Made by a program: the position numbers and the translations under genes. The notes beneath the pieces are model-generated. The model saw only the letters and a program-made list of their open reading frames with translations, did not search any database and was not told the DNA's origin. A DNA stretch of 64,000 nt, taken from NCBI GenBank assembly GCA_003508835.1, contig PUFA01000144.1:2170001-2234000 (forward strand), written 5' to 3'. This DNA comes from Eonycteris spelaea (taxonomy: Eukaryota; Chordata; Mammalia; Chiroptera; Pteropodidae). Of the stretch, positions 20,451 to 32,226 are shown piece by piece. How positions within the stretch are numbered: position 1 is the first letter of the stretch; each line of letters opens with the position of its first letter.

Positions 20451-22280
20451 TAACCAAGAGAAAAGCTGGAGCACTGTTGGGGAAGTAACTTAGATTTTCA
20501 GAAGACAAAATTTCAACATTCAGAAAAATCAACTAGGAAGGGAAAATTACATTAGATGATGGTAAGGGGTATTAAAATGTCATTCTGACTATGCTATTTA
20601 GACAACAAATAGTGGGCAGGAAGTGGTTAAACTGAAAAGGGGAGCAGAGAGGGTGACTCAGGGACAGAATGTGGCCAACGGTGGGGGTAGGGGCATTTTT
20701 CAGGTGGTACCTCATCTAGGTCTGTTCAGAACGTCAAAACGAACCCTAAGACCCCTCCAGCCCTGCAGGGCAGCTCAGAGACTCTCAGGAGGAACCAGGC
20801 AGTGTAGGGGTGGCTCAGACAACCACCTTTCAGAATTCAATCAGGAATCCCATGGCTTTTGCTGAAGAATGGGTGTGTATTTCCTCAGGAAACAGTGAAT
20901 CATTACATGGATCATCTCTCTCTTCTTGCTTTGGCTGCCAGGAAGCTCAGAACCTAATTCACACCTCACCTTTAGTAATTATGTGAGACCCTGTGATTTG
21001 TATATTTGTGTCATAAATTCCCCCTAGTCTTTTCCCTGACCTTGATTTTTATTTAGACTTTTTCCTCCTTTAATATATATAATTCAGGAAATCATTTCAA
21101 ATCCACCTTTGTAGAGAATGAGGAAAATATGGTTGTATAAGAGCACTGCCCGTGTATAATAAAAAATGTTCTCTTCCTTTCTTTTGCAGAGGGAAGTGAG
21201 GTTGACTAAGCAAGAGTAAGTAATGTTAATGGAGTAGAATGTGTGGAGAAGGAAGATGAGTGTGGGGGTTTTTGGTTTTTGTTTTTTAAGTACTGGAAAC
21301 AAACTTGCCAAAGAATAGAAGGGAGCTGCCTCAGAGCTAGAGGTAACCCTGACTGGTCTAGAGGAACCGGGGCTCCCTGCTGTTTTCCACGGAGGCCAGA
21401 GGCAGCCACAGAGTTGACCTGGGTCTGAGTCACCTGTCAAAAGCAAAAGGAACACCACCCTTTCTCAACTCAGGAAAGTTCACTAAATTGCCAGTTAATG
21501 AGAATAATATTTTTTACAATTCTAGCCTAGAATCTGCTCTGTTGCATTTTTTTTTAATGACTTGCAAATTTCAGTCTTTTGTTAACAAATTACCCATGGC
21601 CCCCCTGAAGTTAAATTAGTGGATACAGTGCCACCCACACCTTTCACACTGTCCCCAGCCCTGTCCCATTCAACGTGAATACAATAATTTGGAGTCGGGT
21701 ATGGATGGCATATTTCCCAGATCTGGGGTGACCCTGAGGTAGCAATGTGGCACCCAGGTTGCCTGACAGAATCAGAACCCAAAATGTGTTTGAAAGGCTG
21801 AAGTGAGGGGTGTCTTGAACAAGATGTGTTTTAAGAGGTAAGTGCAGCCTTCTGTACTTGGCCATGAAAGTGCCAGTCACAGAGCGGAGCACTGTTTACC
21901 ACCGGTAGGTCAAAGAGAAAAGAGGGCTCAACGCCCAGTCTCCAGAGTGAAGGCCCACGGTGTGAGGCCTCTTGGTCACATGCAGAGGCCGGAGAGCAAA
22001 CCAGAGCTAAGGAGGGGCCACCTGAGGGGGCTCAGGGTGGCACTGGGCCTCAGTGAAGCCAGAGCTGGTCTCCCTGTTTTCTCCCTGGTTCTGCTTCCCC
22101 CACACCACCCCTCGGCTCTCCCCACACTCCCCAAGTTCCTTTTAAAACAGACATCAGGTCTTAGCCTTTTCAAGGATGCAAAACCCTCTGCGGAACTTCA
22201 TCCTACTGAGTTGAACATCTGAGTCTCTTCAGTGGCAGGTCCCCACCTGACCCGGCCACAGTCACCCTCGCTCCCTGATG
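20451..22280. other. Unassigned intergenic sequence
   Basis: About 1.8 kb in which I see no gene, RNA or identifiable repeat. Open frames up to 126 codons exist but overlap on both strands and resemble no protein. Confidence 0.4.
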
Positions 22281-22284
22281 TCAT

Positions 22285-22665
22285 GTCCTACCGCCCTACC
22301 CCTCATGCACTCTGCCTACCTGCCAGGGCCCCTGGGCTGTTCCAGAACACCCAGGGCCTCTGCACTCACTACTCCTTCTGCATGGAATGCCTTTCGTGGC
22401 TCGTTCCTTCGCTTCACTCAGGTCTCTGCACAGATGTCACCTTATCCACGAGACCCCATAACCTCCTTTGTATAACACTGCACATTCCTCATCACTTTCT
22501 ATTCACTATCTCCCTTATCTTGATTTATGTCTTATTACGGACGACATAGTTTTGTCTGCCTGATGTAAAAACAGGGCTCTGCCAGAGCAGACACAGAACT
22601 CTCCGCTGTGGCTCTATCCCAGCACCTAGAACAGTGCCCGGTACACAGCTTGTGGGTGGGTAGGT
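22285..22665 (+). mobile_element. L2 LINE 3' end
   Basis: Typical sense L2 order is visible: CTGCATGGAATGCCTTTCG, TCAGGTCTCTGCACAGATGT, the CTATCCCAGCACCTAGAACA segment and GTGCCCGGTACACAG. Confidence 0.9.
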
Positions 22666-23089
22666 GGGTGAGAGACAGAGACAAACTTCAGGCTCAGAGC
22701 TGAGGCAGGACAATAGTCTCCAATGTCACATGCCCCAAGGGCAGATGGAGAACCACAGAGGGTGAAGTTTTAACTGCAGATTAAGAACTTCGTCACCTTC
22801 AGAACTGTACAAAGGCAGCTCAGTGAGGGCCACAGGAAATGCTGGGGCTTTAACATAATCCAGATGACTTGCTCAAAAACAAAAGAAATTTGATAGAAAA
22901 CAACCTAGTTGAGAACAGTTTGGAGGAAAACAATTCAGCCAAAAGGACAATTTGGTCTAAAAGTATACTCCACATTATTTTTCAAAAATTGGGGTTGTAA
23001 TGTAACATGAAAGTGAAGTGCATTGTTTGCACTTTTTTAAGTATTTTGCTTAAATTTCAGAATGGTTTTACCCTCTGCTTTAAACTCTA
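22666..23089. other. Unassigned intergenic sequence
   Basis: No recognisable feature. Confidence 0.4.
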
Positions 23090-23515
23090 GTTAATATTCA
23101 GTCTATTTTAATTCTGTTCATTTCTTTAAAATTTATTGTGAAATGTCACGCACATAGTTAAAAGTATAAATGTGCTGCTTAGTGAATTATTACGAAAACC
23201 CACATAAACACCAGTCTAGAATGAAGACACTGCTGACCCCCAGGCATCCCCGAATGCCCTTCCTGACACAGCACCTCAGCTGCCCTGCTTCTGCTGTAAT
23301 CACGCCCCTTCTTGTCTTTTTAATTTTGCCTCCTAAGTGTACATTTCTATGCACTGTGGTTTAGTTTTGCCTATTTGCTTTAGAATTTATATAATGGAAT
23401 CACACTGTACATGTCTATGTCTGGCTGGCTGCTTTCGACACAGCTGTGAGATTTGTGTGTGTTGTACGTGTCTGCAGAACATTCCTTTTCATTACTGTAC
23501 TGTGAGGTTTCTCAC
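23090..23515 (-). mobile_element. LINE-1 fragment, antisense
   Basis: AAATTTATTGTGAAATGTCA, then a region ending in ATTTATATAATGGAATCACA and TCTGGCTGGCTGCTTTCGAC, follows the order of antisense L1 3'UTR and late ORF2 sequence in old L1M copies. Confidence 0.6.
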
Positions 23516-23770
23516 AGCTAAATGGTGGAAATAATCTGAAAGTCCAAAAATAGGGGATTGGTTCGATCGAGTATGGATGTTTACAAAACAGAAAGTAAAT
23601 TTAAAAAAAAAAGGGAAGAAAAAATGAGGATGAGAGAAAAAAGAAAGGAAAATACATTCGTCTGAATGTCTAAAGAGAAAGATCTGGAAAAATATGCCAT
23701 GTGCGACCTAGGGAGGGTGAGTGGGTACAAGGTTCCTCATGAAGTTTCTGTATATTTTTTTTTTTGGATT
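23516..23770 (+). mobile_element. LINE-1 fragment, sense
   Basis: TGGAAATAATCTGAAAGTCC followed by ATAGGGGATTGGTTCGATCG resembles sense L1 ORF2 late sequence. It abuts an L1 piece in the opposite orientation. The following A-rich stretch is diverged. Confidence 0.55.
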
Positions 23771-24179
23771 GACCTCATTTTCTGGTTTTTACATAATGAG
23801 CACTCATTGCTTCTGTAGGAAAAATAACAACAGCAAAGCACTTACAGGGATTTAAACAATGAAAAAATTAACCAAGCCATAATAAGTAACCATCAAAGAA
23901 AAAGATCTAGAATTTTGTGGAGGTTTTAGGGGATTTTTGTCCTCCTAGTTTATTTTCGACCAATTATATCTCCTCCACTTGTTTGGTGATTTTTATGAAT
24001 TTTTAGTTTTAAATTGACTAAAAAAACCCAAAATACAAACAACAATGAATGTATCCAGGTTCATGAGTTTCATAAATACTTTTTACACTTTCAAATTTAT
24101 TTCTACCCACTTTGTCTTGCCTTGCTCTATTTATAATAGATGAAAACAACCTAAATTCATTTTGACAAAATCTTTGTCC

Positions 24180-24360
24180 AAACTGCTCCAGCAGACGGAA
24201 TTGAACATTCTCAGTCAGGCCGCTTACACTCCAACCTCAGTTCAGTCCTGGAAATTTGAGCAACTGACTGTTGAGCAGGCTAACTTCTGCCCAGTTTCAG
24301 TTTCCCTGTTTGTTAAATGCAGATAATACCAATATTGCAGAGGTTTTGTGAGACTTAGAA
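24180..24360 (+). mobile_element. MIR SINE fragment, weak
   Basis: CAGTTTCAGTTTCCCTGTTT and GTTAAATGCAGATAATACCA match the centre of the MIR consensus. The stretch before it (23771-24179) shows nothing recognised. Confidence 0.55.
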
Positions 24361-24392
24361 ATTGCCAAATCGGCAGACTGTGAGTCACCTCA

Positions 24393-24622
24393 GGTCAGTT
24401 TCTCAGCCTCGGTACTACTGATACTTGGGGCTGGAGAATTCTGTGTTGAGGGGCCATCTTGTGCATTGTGGGAGAGTTGGCAGCATTTCTGGCCTCTACC
24501 CACTAGATGCAGGTAGCACTGCCCCCTACCCCCAGCTGTGAGAACCGAAATTGTCTCTAGACATCCCAAATGCACCCTGGGGACAAAACTGCCCCCAGTG
24601 AGAACCTCTGCCTTAGGCTTGT
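24393..24622. mobile_element. MER20-like hAT-Charlie DNA transposon fossil
   Basis: About 230 bp bounded by imperfect inverted ends: AGTTTCTCAGCCTCGGTACT at the left and CCCCAGTGAGAACCTCTGCC at the right. In between are TACCCACTAGATGCAGGTAG and TTGTCTCTAGACATCCCAAA. The layout fits MER20-class elements. Confidence 0.7.
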
Positions 24623-25515
24623 TTATCACACCCCATAACAGATGCCCCCAGGTCCTGTTTGTTCACCTCCAGCTACCTAGGAAATTGGTCCCCCTTCCCC
24701 ATGGAGCCTCTTCAGCCTGCACCTGGGCCAGCACAGAATCTCCATCAGACAAGCTCCCTCCATCCAGTCTTAGTCCCTATGTCCCCTTCCGGGCTGTCGG
24801 GCATGACAATACTAATGTGTTGCTTTTGCTCCCAATTCTTCCATTCAGTAAATAGCCTGACCTTTTAAGACTATCTTATGTTACTGGGCCAAAAGCCAGT
24901 ATTGCCTATATGGTACTTTTCTTTCCCGTCTTTTGTACTTGCCTAAAACAATGGAAGAGAATCGGTTGGAGTGCCTTGTACAAGGAGGTATGGCATGGCC
25001 TCGGGATGTGTTAGAGGAGATGAGGACAGATCCTGTGGGATGGGATGGGTAGTGGTCAATCCTGAAGAGAATAGGCACCCACATGTCACTCAGTGGCCTC
25101 AACCTAAGGACATAGCAGGACATCACAGGGAGGAGCTGCCTGGTGTCCCTTAGGAAGGCAGGACCTGAGATCCTGGCTTCTAATATTCCCCCCACCCAAC
25201 GCAGCACAGCCACAAGGCCTCAAGAGATCATGTAGATGGGGACATGGGCCCCTCTGAGGTAACAGTGCACCCGGGCATCCATAACTTACATCCCTCTTCC
25301 CCTGATACTTGTGCTGCATAAGATTCTGGGACCTTTCCCTAATCCAGAACAGAGAGTGCCCCCAAAATATAAGAGTGACTGTCCCAATAGTCTGTTTGAA
25401 TGAGGACTCAGAGTTGTACATAATTAACTTTAATTTCAGAAAAACATTTTTAAATGACATTTGAGTTTGTGAACTGAGGCTCAGATGTGTTACAAATGCA
25501 GATGTCACCGTATCA
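24623..25515. other. Unassigned intergenic sequence
   Basis: No gene or repeat was recognised. Confidence 0.4.
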
Positions 25516-25519
25516 CTTC

Positions 25520-26240
25520 CCAGCCTACGACCCTTCTACGGCTCCCCATTCCATAAGGATGAAGGCCCTGATTACACAGCAGAGGAAGAAGGCGCTCACT
25601 CTCCAAGCTGCTCCCAGGGCAGACAGCACTAATCTACTATGGCATCCTTCTGGCTGTGTCTGAACACAGTCCCAGAGTCCTTCACAGAGCCACCCGCCAA
25701 GCAGCTGCCTGGGTCTGACTCTGTACTTGAGACAAGTATTTTCTCTACTTTACAACCACATCTACCACCCCCCCACACACACACACACATTTTACTGCTT
25801 AAGTCAGGATATGCCATAGGTACTTACATTTATGTTAGAGGATTTTTTCTCCAAAAAAAATTTAAATCTATGACACACTTTTGAATTGAGTGCACCTTAG
25901 AGCTAAAGAAATGCAACATCAGCTATCCCTAGCCTTCCGGAGTTCCTCAAAGGTCACACAGGATCCTCCACACCTGGCCCTCTGTCTCCCCACCCCCACA
26001 GTCACCCCATTGTCAACACCAGCCCTGCTGGTCCTTCCTCCCTTTCCTCTCTCTTTCTCTCCCACCTCTTCTTGGGAAAGATCCCTTATCTTTCAAGGCT
26101 CAGCTTAAAGATCTCTTCTGTGGAGCCCGTCCTGCCCAGCACCATGTGACACTCCCTGCACAGATGGGGGAGGACTTAGCCCAGGGCCTGGCTGCCTTCC
26201 TCTTCAGACTGTAAATCCCCAGAGGGCCAGGTCCACTTCA
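25520..26240 (+). mobile_element. L2 fragments, discontinuous
   Basis: CTACGGCTCCCCATTCCATA at 25535 and the later TTTCAAGGCTCAGCTTAAAG, TGGAGCCCGTCCTGCCCAGC and GGCCAGGTCCACTTCACACA segments (26090-26240) follow the order of sense L2. The middle, with a CA-rich microsatellite at about 25768-25790, is unrelated. Confidence 0.6.
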
Positions 26241-26995
26241 CACACCTCCCAGGCAGGAAGCCACTCTAACCAGGGGCTCTGAGAGACAGGGCAGGGAAAG
26301 GCTGGCCCCAGGCAAGTCCCACAGGCAACACATGCCTTAGAGAATTCACTCCAATTCAGGCTTGGGGAAGGCTGGTCCACAATATCTGAGCAGTCAGAAC
26401 GCGAGAACCAATTTATGAACCCACAATGAGGGACAGGACAGCTGGGTGGAACTGATGGTCAGAGTGGCCTGACCAGAATTTGCCCTCCTTGCAGCCCAGC
26501 CAGGAGAACTGTGTTTATTACCGGGGGTTGCTTGGCAACAGGAGACTCTGGATAGGACAGTGACTGATGGGACTGGAATGTGTGGTGGCGTCAGCTGACA
26601 GCTGCCTCAGTGTGTCCTCAGTGGATGAAGACCAGGTGGGCAGGCCAGGTCACCTCTCTGAGCCGTGGAGGCTGGCCACTCCCTTGGCATCACAAGAGGA
26701 CTTGTAGCCTTTGGTCTCTGACTCCAGCTGCTCCCCTGATGGACACATTGTGTCCTCAAGATAAACCAATACCTTCAGACTAGCACCTAAAAGCCTTAAG
26801 ATGACTGCAGTCTGATTTCATAATTTATCTTTGTTTGCTGCCAAGGACAACCCACACCTGGCACTGAGTAGGTGATTAATAACTGGTTGCTTTTTAGTTG
26901 GTTTTTCATAGGCGTATGGGTTGGCAATTCTGAAATTACTTTCTGGGTATTCTAAGATTGAGCAAATAAGTAACCTGGAGCCAGGTTCTCATTGT
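26241..26995. other. Unassigned intergenic sequence
   Basis: No gene or repeat was recognised with confidence. Confidence 0.4.
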
Positions 26996-26999
26996 TGGA

Positions 27000-28385
27000 G
27001 AAAAAGTTACAAATATAGAAAGGGGGAGGATTAGAATAAGCCCCATGGTGCTGGGCTGAAATAGGAGGTATCAGTAGGAACTCAAAATTTTTAACATAGA
27101 GAGCAATAGATATAGAAACACATACAGATGTACTATACGTTTTCGTTGTAGCTAATTACCAAGAGGACCTAGGAACCATGACACTCTAGCAGCAATGAGT
27201 ACACATAACACCCAGATCCCGTTTTCTGCACACCAGACTCCACTAAAAGGAACCAGGGCTCCTAGGAGAAATGGCTGATTCTAGGGCTGGCACAGGGAAG
27301 ATACAAGATGAACCTGGAACATCTTGTGACAAAAAATAAGGGCTCAGGTTATGATCGGGACATGTCCCAACAGGACAGGAGCCAGTCTGAAGAGGCTCCC
27401 GAGGCCAAACCTAAAACAATTTTAGTATCAAAATAAACAATGACAGGAACAGAGTATAACCGATTGAATAAAATAAGAGTGTATAAGTCTACAGTGATAT
27501 TGATAAATAAACAGGAAGGGAAAGCATTTAGAGTTTAGTGACGACTAATAAACGTAGAAAGGTAGAATAAGGTCACCTTGGCGGGGAAGGATCATCAGTG
27601 GGTGACAGCCTACTGAGAAACTGGTGATTTATATATGGTATGGCACATATACTATGTTCCTCATAGTATCAGTCCAGAAGACACCCACTAATTACACAGG
27701 GAAAAACTGCATATAGTGGAAAAACCTGGCAGACACCAATTTGACCAGTTGATTAAAGTTAACATCACCAGTAATGCACCAAATGGGCCTGAAATGATGT
27801 GCTGAGAACACACCACTTCTGGGTATTCCTGCCAAAAATGCATAACCCGAATCTGATCATAAGAAAACATCAGAGTTACCCAAATGTAGATTCACATTCT
27901 ACAAAATGAGTGACCAGATCTCTTTTTAAATGTCAAGGTCAGGAAAGACAAAGACAGACTGAGGATTTGTTCCGATTAAAGGAGACGAAAGAGACATGAT
28001 GGCTAAATGCAACGTGTGCTGAAGTGGATCCTGGACCAGAAAACAATCGTTTTCTTCACTCTAAAATTCTGCAGATTAAATAGTAATAGTATTGCACCAA
28101 TGTTAATTTTATGATTTTTATCATTGTATTGTGCTCATATAAGTGAATTTCTTGTTTTTTAGGAAATAAACAATAGTTATGAATAAATGTATATTTGCAA
28201 TTTTCAAACAGTCATATGCATATAGATAGATACATATAAAGAGAATGAGAGTGAGATTGAATAATGTTAATTGATAAAATGTTAATATTTGGGGAAACCA
28301 GGTAAAACATACGGAAATTCTTTGTATTACTCTTGCAACTTTTCTGTAAGTCCACAGTTATTCAAAACAAAAGATTAAAAATAAG
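27000..28385 (+). mobile_element. LINE-1 3' end of an old L1M family, sense
   Basis: The text follows L1M 3'UTR order: GAGACATGATGGCTAAATGC, GGATCCTGGACCAGAAAACA, ATTGCACCAATGTTAATTTT, a purine-rich stretch, TTAATATTTGGGGAAACCAG, and the terminal TTGCAACTTTTCTGTAAGTC followed by an A-rich end. It is diverged and 5' truncated. The left boundary is approximate. Confidence 0.8.
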
Positions 28386-28524
28386 TGTTTGCTTGATGAA
28401 AGCATGAGGCAGTATCGAGCACTGTCGGGGAAACCAGTAGGCGTTGTGTGGTGGTCGTTTTTAGAGACCAGGGGTCCTGTGGGGACCATGAGTTGCCCCT
28501 TAACTAGCGGGATCAGAATGGCCT

Positions 28525-28705
28525 AGGCCAGGGCTTTTCAGACATTCTTGTGCAGGAGAATCACCTGCAGATCTAGTTCTATGCAGATTCTAGCACAGGT
28601 CTGGGAAGGGATGAGATTCTGCATTTCTAACCAGCTCCCAGCTGATGCTCATGCCGCCATTTGGCTGCTCCAAGGATCACCCTTTGGGTCGCAACAGGGT
28701 AAATA
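28525..28705 (+). mobile_element. MER5A hAT-Charlie DNA transposon fossil
   Basis: GGGCTTTTCAGACATTCTTG, GCAGGAGAATCACCTGCAG, GATTCTGCATTTCTAACCAG and CAGCTGATGCTCATGC follow the MER5A consensus in order, at near full length (about 180 bp). Confidence 0.88.
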
Positions 28706-28719
28706 CGGCTGGGATTTAG

Positions 28720-28805
28720 GCCAGGGGTTCTCAAGCCCGTTGCTCATTAGGAACACGGGAAGAACCAGCTTTAATTGATCTTCCCAGGTGATTCGAACAT
28801 GCAGC
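28720..28805 (+). mobile_element. MER5-type fragment
   Basis: GGCCAGGGGTTCTCAAGCCC starts a second hAT-type terminus directly after the first MER5A. Wording such as TAGGAACACGGGAAGAACCA and CAGGTGATTCGAACATGCAG continues it. Confidence 0.6.
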
Positions 28806-28929
28806 CGGGATTAGTTCTTTACATCAATGCCTGCCTCTGTCTCCTCCTTTTCGCAGTCTCAAGCTCAGACTCTAAATCTGCCATGGCTTTCAAACTGGAT
28901 GCTTTGCTGCTGCTGCTTTACTCCATCCT

Positions 28930-29175
28930 ACGCCTAGAAGCCAGATGTATCTTCCTGGTCCTCCACCCTTCAAACACTTACATGCAAGTCAAGTGCAAGC
29001 TCCTCACTCAGGCATCAAGCCCTCTGCAATGTGGCCACACCCCACTCCCTGGCTGCTCTCCAGGGGTCCCCTCGATACTCCGCGCCCACGAGAGCAGCTG
29101 TCACCATCCTGCAGCCCAGGTTCCACCTCCACACATGCGCTTTGGTAACGACCTCACACACGCAACACCTGGCTT
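28930..29175 (+). mobile_element. L2 fragment, weak
   Basis: CAGGCATCAAGCCCTCTGCA followed by TGGCCACACCCCACTCCCTG resembles sense L2 internal text. The 142-codon frame across it is taken as chance. Confidence 0.5.
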
Positions 29176-30178
29176 AAGTCTCACTTGGGTAAGTGAGGCC
29201 TAGACTGAAGGTGCTCCAGGTAAGAACCACCACTTCGTTCCTTCCTCCATGGGGGACCGTGCTGCAAAAGTCATAGACTCCTCCTCTCATGGGGCCCACC
29301 CTGGGTGCTCACTTTCCTCCAGGAGATCGCTTGAGAGCCTGGTGGCTCCGAGCAGCTGTCCTCCCTCAGAATATGGGAGGAAAGGTCACCGCAGCTGAGA
29401 CAGAGGTCATCCATTCTTTGTCACCGGCCTGCCGTACATAGAGAAGGGCAGTGAGGGGACGACTTGGGTGCTGTCCTGGAATTCCAGCCCAGCGCCCGAT
29501 TCCCCGTTCCCCTACCTGCCCACTCACCCGCTCCTCGCCCTCCCTCCTTCAGCCCGGCATGTGGTTTGACCTAGGAGAGAAGCACCTGTGGTTAGGGGTT
29601 GAAAACCAAATTTGAAAAGGGGAATGAGAGACTTGGGGGGCACGAGGAGACCACCTCTTTCCCCAGGACTCCTACCTCAACTGCCAGGCCTCTTGCTGGA
29701 CCCACCTCTTCCCCAGGCCTCACTTTCTTGGGAAAAGACTTCCTCCTGACTTAGCTCCGCCTATTGCCCCAAATTCCCTGGGGCTGATGAGCTAATCCCT
29801 GTGAAGATGTTAGGTTGCCCAGGGCTAGGGCTTCAGTAATCAGGAGGCTAAGCGGCTGGGCAGCTGCCTCAGTTCCCCGGAGAATCAGAGCTGGCATTCA
29901 AGGAGGAAAGCAGCCTTTCTCTGCACAGATCAGCTTAGAGACAACCAGGGGCAAGTCCCCAGAGGCTTCTTAGGACCAAGCCTCACGCCTGCCTTTGGCT
30001 CCCCGGCAGGCTGTTTGTTTCTTCCTCTGGAATGTATAGGTCGAAACGACCAGAAAAGGCTCTTCCACCATCACGAAGGGAAGGTGGCCCTTCCTACCTC
30101 CTATCAAACGCTCTTAAAGGTTTTACCCTCGGTGTCCCTTTGGGATGGGGGTTTTCAGATTCTTGGCCCTGCTGAGAG

Positions 30179-30212
<34 letters not shown>

Positions 30213-30860
30213 CAGGCACTTGGAAGCAAATATGAGGTAGACTCTAAAAGAGATGGGCACCCATCCCCAGATCCGAGAATGGCCCCCGCCCCATCCCACC
30301 TCTCTAGCTGCAGGCTCATTTCAGGTCCCTTCGGGAAGAATCCGTCCCTGGCAGTGTCCCAGCTGCTCTATCTCCTCTGTCCTCCAGAACAACCTTGGAC
30401 TGGCCCATGCAGGTCGACACCTGTCCCCTGGCCTCGCTTTCTGCCTCCAAGCTCTGGCTCCCAGGCGGCTGTGAGACCCTATTTGCCAAGCAGGTACTTC
30501 CCCATTTATTTACAATATCCGTAATTTTTCAATCCCCAATCAAGACATCTCGCAAATGACTTTAGGGTTACTTCGGGGTGTAAGGGGCGATTTGGATGCT
30601 AAAATATTGTAATTTGAAATGATTAGAGGAATTCTGAGTAAATTAGAAATAATGGCAGGAATTATAGAGGAAATATAGTCAAAATATTTGAAATTGAGGC
30701 TGTTATAAAATCTAAGCTATGCAGTCACTATATATATACCCTTCTATGCCCAGGCTAGTCACTCAGGAAGTATCGGGATCTTCCCTCTCTTTGACATTTA
30801 CTCCGTCTCCCCCACCCTCTCACATCCATCCTATTCATCTCCAATCAACACATTACATGG
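29176..30860. other. Intergenic sequence, mostly unassigned
   Basis: Apart from the GA microsatellite at 30174-30212 I see no feature. A 169-codon plus-strand frame (30015-30524) includes the microsatellite and resembles no protein family. Confidence 0.4.
30174..30212. repeat. (GA)n microsatellite
   Basis: About 19 GA units with one interruption (GAAGAG) near the middle. Confidence 0.95.
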
Positions 30861-31449
30861 TTTTGCGGTGAGTCAATTTTTTATTGGTTTTGGAAGTAAT
30901 GAACTATTGGCACAAAGCTCCATGGGTTTCAAAGCAAATGACAGAAGTAAACATACATGGTGCAGGTGGGAAGCCCCAGCAGGGAAGAATCCCCAAGCAG
31001 CTGTGACCCTCAGCCAAGAGAGCTGGGTCTGGCTTGTGAGGACCCTGCAGCCAGCACTCAACGCTGATTCAGGCTGCACACACCTGAAGGTGACTGAGTT
31101 GTGTCTCAGGGAATTAAAGGGGCCCCCTAATCCTCTCTCAGAGACAATCATTTCTAGCCTTCTTGCAACATTCTTCCAGCCTTCGAGTCTTTGCCAGCGA
31201 TAGCAGCTTGACAACCACGAGGACCCTCTCTCCCTCTAAGAAGGCCAGCCCGCCCTCCCTCACCTGTGCCTTTTCAAATGGAAGCCTCCCTCACCAGGGG
31301 CAGATTAAGGTCCCTGCAGAGGGAGGAGGAGGGCAAGAGCTGGTTTTAGAGGCTGGGCCAAGCCCCTGACCCCCTCAGGATCTATGCCTTCCCCCTCCAC
31401 GTAGTGGGTCTTCTGCCAGTTTGGGGGAGGGTAAGGAAATGGGGACTTT
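30860..31449 (-). other. ASPRV1: ASPRV1 3' untranslated region (inferred)
   Basis: Sequence between the stop codon and the AATAAA-type signal. No repeat was recognised in it. The extent is inferred from that signal only. Confidence 0.45.
30880..30885 (-). terminator. ASPRV1: Probable polyadenylation signal of ASPRV1
   Basis: TTTATT on the plus strand is AATAAA on the coding strand, about 565 bp after the ASPRV1 stop codon. No closer canonical signal was seen, so the 3'UTR is inferred as about 30860-31449. Confidence 0.5.
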
Positions 31450-32226
31450 TCAATAGGAGAGCTGCTGCCCGCCCTCCTCCGGGGCCTCCTCCTCTATGAG
31501 CTCCAGGTCGAACTCATCTTCCAGGGACCCTCCAACAGGCAGAAGGCGGAACTTCTTCCCTTTCAGGGTGCAGGTGCGATGCTCGAAGTCCAGGACGGCG
31601 TTGTGGTCCTGGAGCACATCGGTACCAATGATGGCTTCTTCAGCGCTGGCATTGGCCACTAGGAACTCTGCCTTGAGCTTCAGTTTGCCCAACGACACCA
31701 CTGTATCCCAGATGCCCAGGATCTTCATTTCCGCCCCATTGGCCACTTTTACCACATTCTCAAAGGGCCTCAGGGTGTCCAAGTCGCCATCAGTGACCTC
31801 CTCCCACAAGCTCGGGTGGACCACAGAGACCTGGGCCCCGGAGTCCACCAGGAACCTCACGGGCACTTTGCCAATTTTCCCTTTGAGATAGTAGCCCTTA
31901 CCCATGCTGTTGGCAAAGACGATCTCCTTGGGCAAGTGGCTGTGGGCGGTCCCCGCCACCCCGAAGGCTTTCAGCAGGCTCTCTTTCACAGCCGCATAGT
32001 CCCCCTGGTCCTCGGGGCTGAGTCCACTGTAGACTTCCAGGGCGTTCCCCCTGAGGGACTCTTTCAGGAACCTTAGCTGGGTGATGTGGTCCCAATGGTT
32101 GAGGTCGTTGATGACCTCAAAGCGGTGCAGCCAGAGGTGGGGGGCTACATTGGCTCCATCAAAAGGCTCTGGGATGAAGGCATGCTCCCGGCCGCCCTCC
32201 TGGCTCCTAGCTCCGCTCCCGGCCAT
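31450..32226 (-). CDS. ASPRV1: ASPRV1, retroviral-like aspartic protease of skin (core protein)
   Basis: The frame encodes 258 residues from the ATG at 32226 to TGA at 31450 in one exon, as in other mammals. Residues 1-90 resemble a gag capsid-like segment ([35 protein letters not shown]). Residues about 107-242 are the retropepsin-type protease, with the catalytic motif [16 protein letters not shown] (Asp at residue 128) and the partner [19 protein letters not shown]. The C-terminal tail is acidic. In human the precursor cleaves itself near this protease boundary and processes profilaggrin in the upper epidermis. I choose ATG 32226 because it is the first ATG in this frame after the TAA at 32341-32343, and it has a strong context (A at -3, G at +4). 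The homologous human protein is 343 residues, so about 85 N-terminal residues, including a membrane segment, would be missing. Confidence 0.93.
   Translation of the reverse strand: MAGSGARSQEGGREHAFIPEPFDGANVAPHLWLHRFEVINDLNHWDHITQLRFLKESLRGNALEVYSGLSPEDQGDYAAVKESLLKAFGVAGTAHSHLPKEIVFANSMGKGYYLKGKIGKVPVRFLVDSGAQVSVVHPSLWEEVTDGDLDTLRPFENVVKVANGAEMKILGIWDTVVSLGKLKLKAEFLVANASAEEAIIGTDVLQDHNAVLDFEHRTCTLKGKKFRLLPVGGSLEDEFDLELIEEEAPEEGGQQLSY

Noticed and set aside
30015..30524. 169-codon plus-strand open frame
   Set aside because: It is kept open by a GA microsatellite, giving a run of Glu and Arg; no family resemblance and no splice context.
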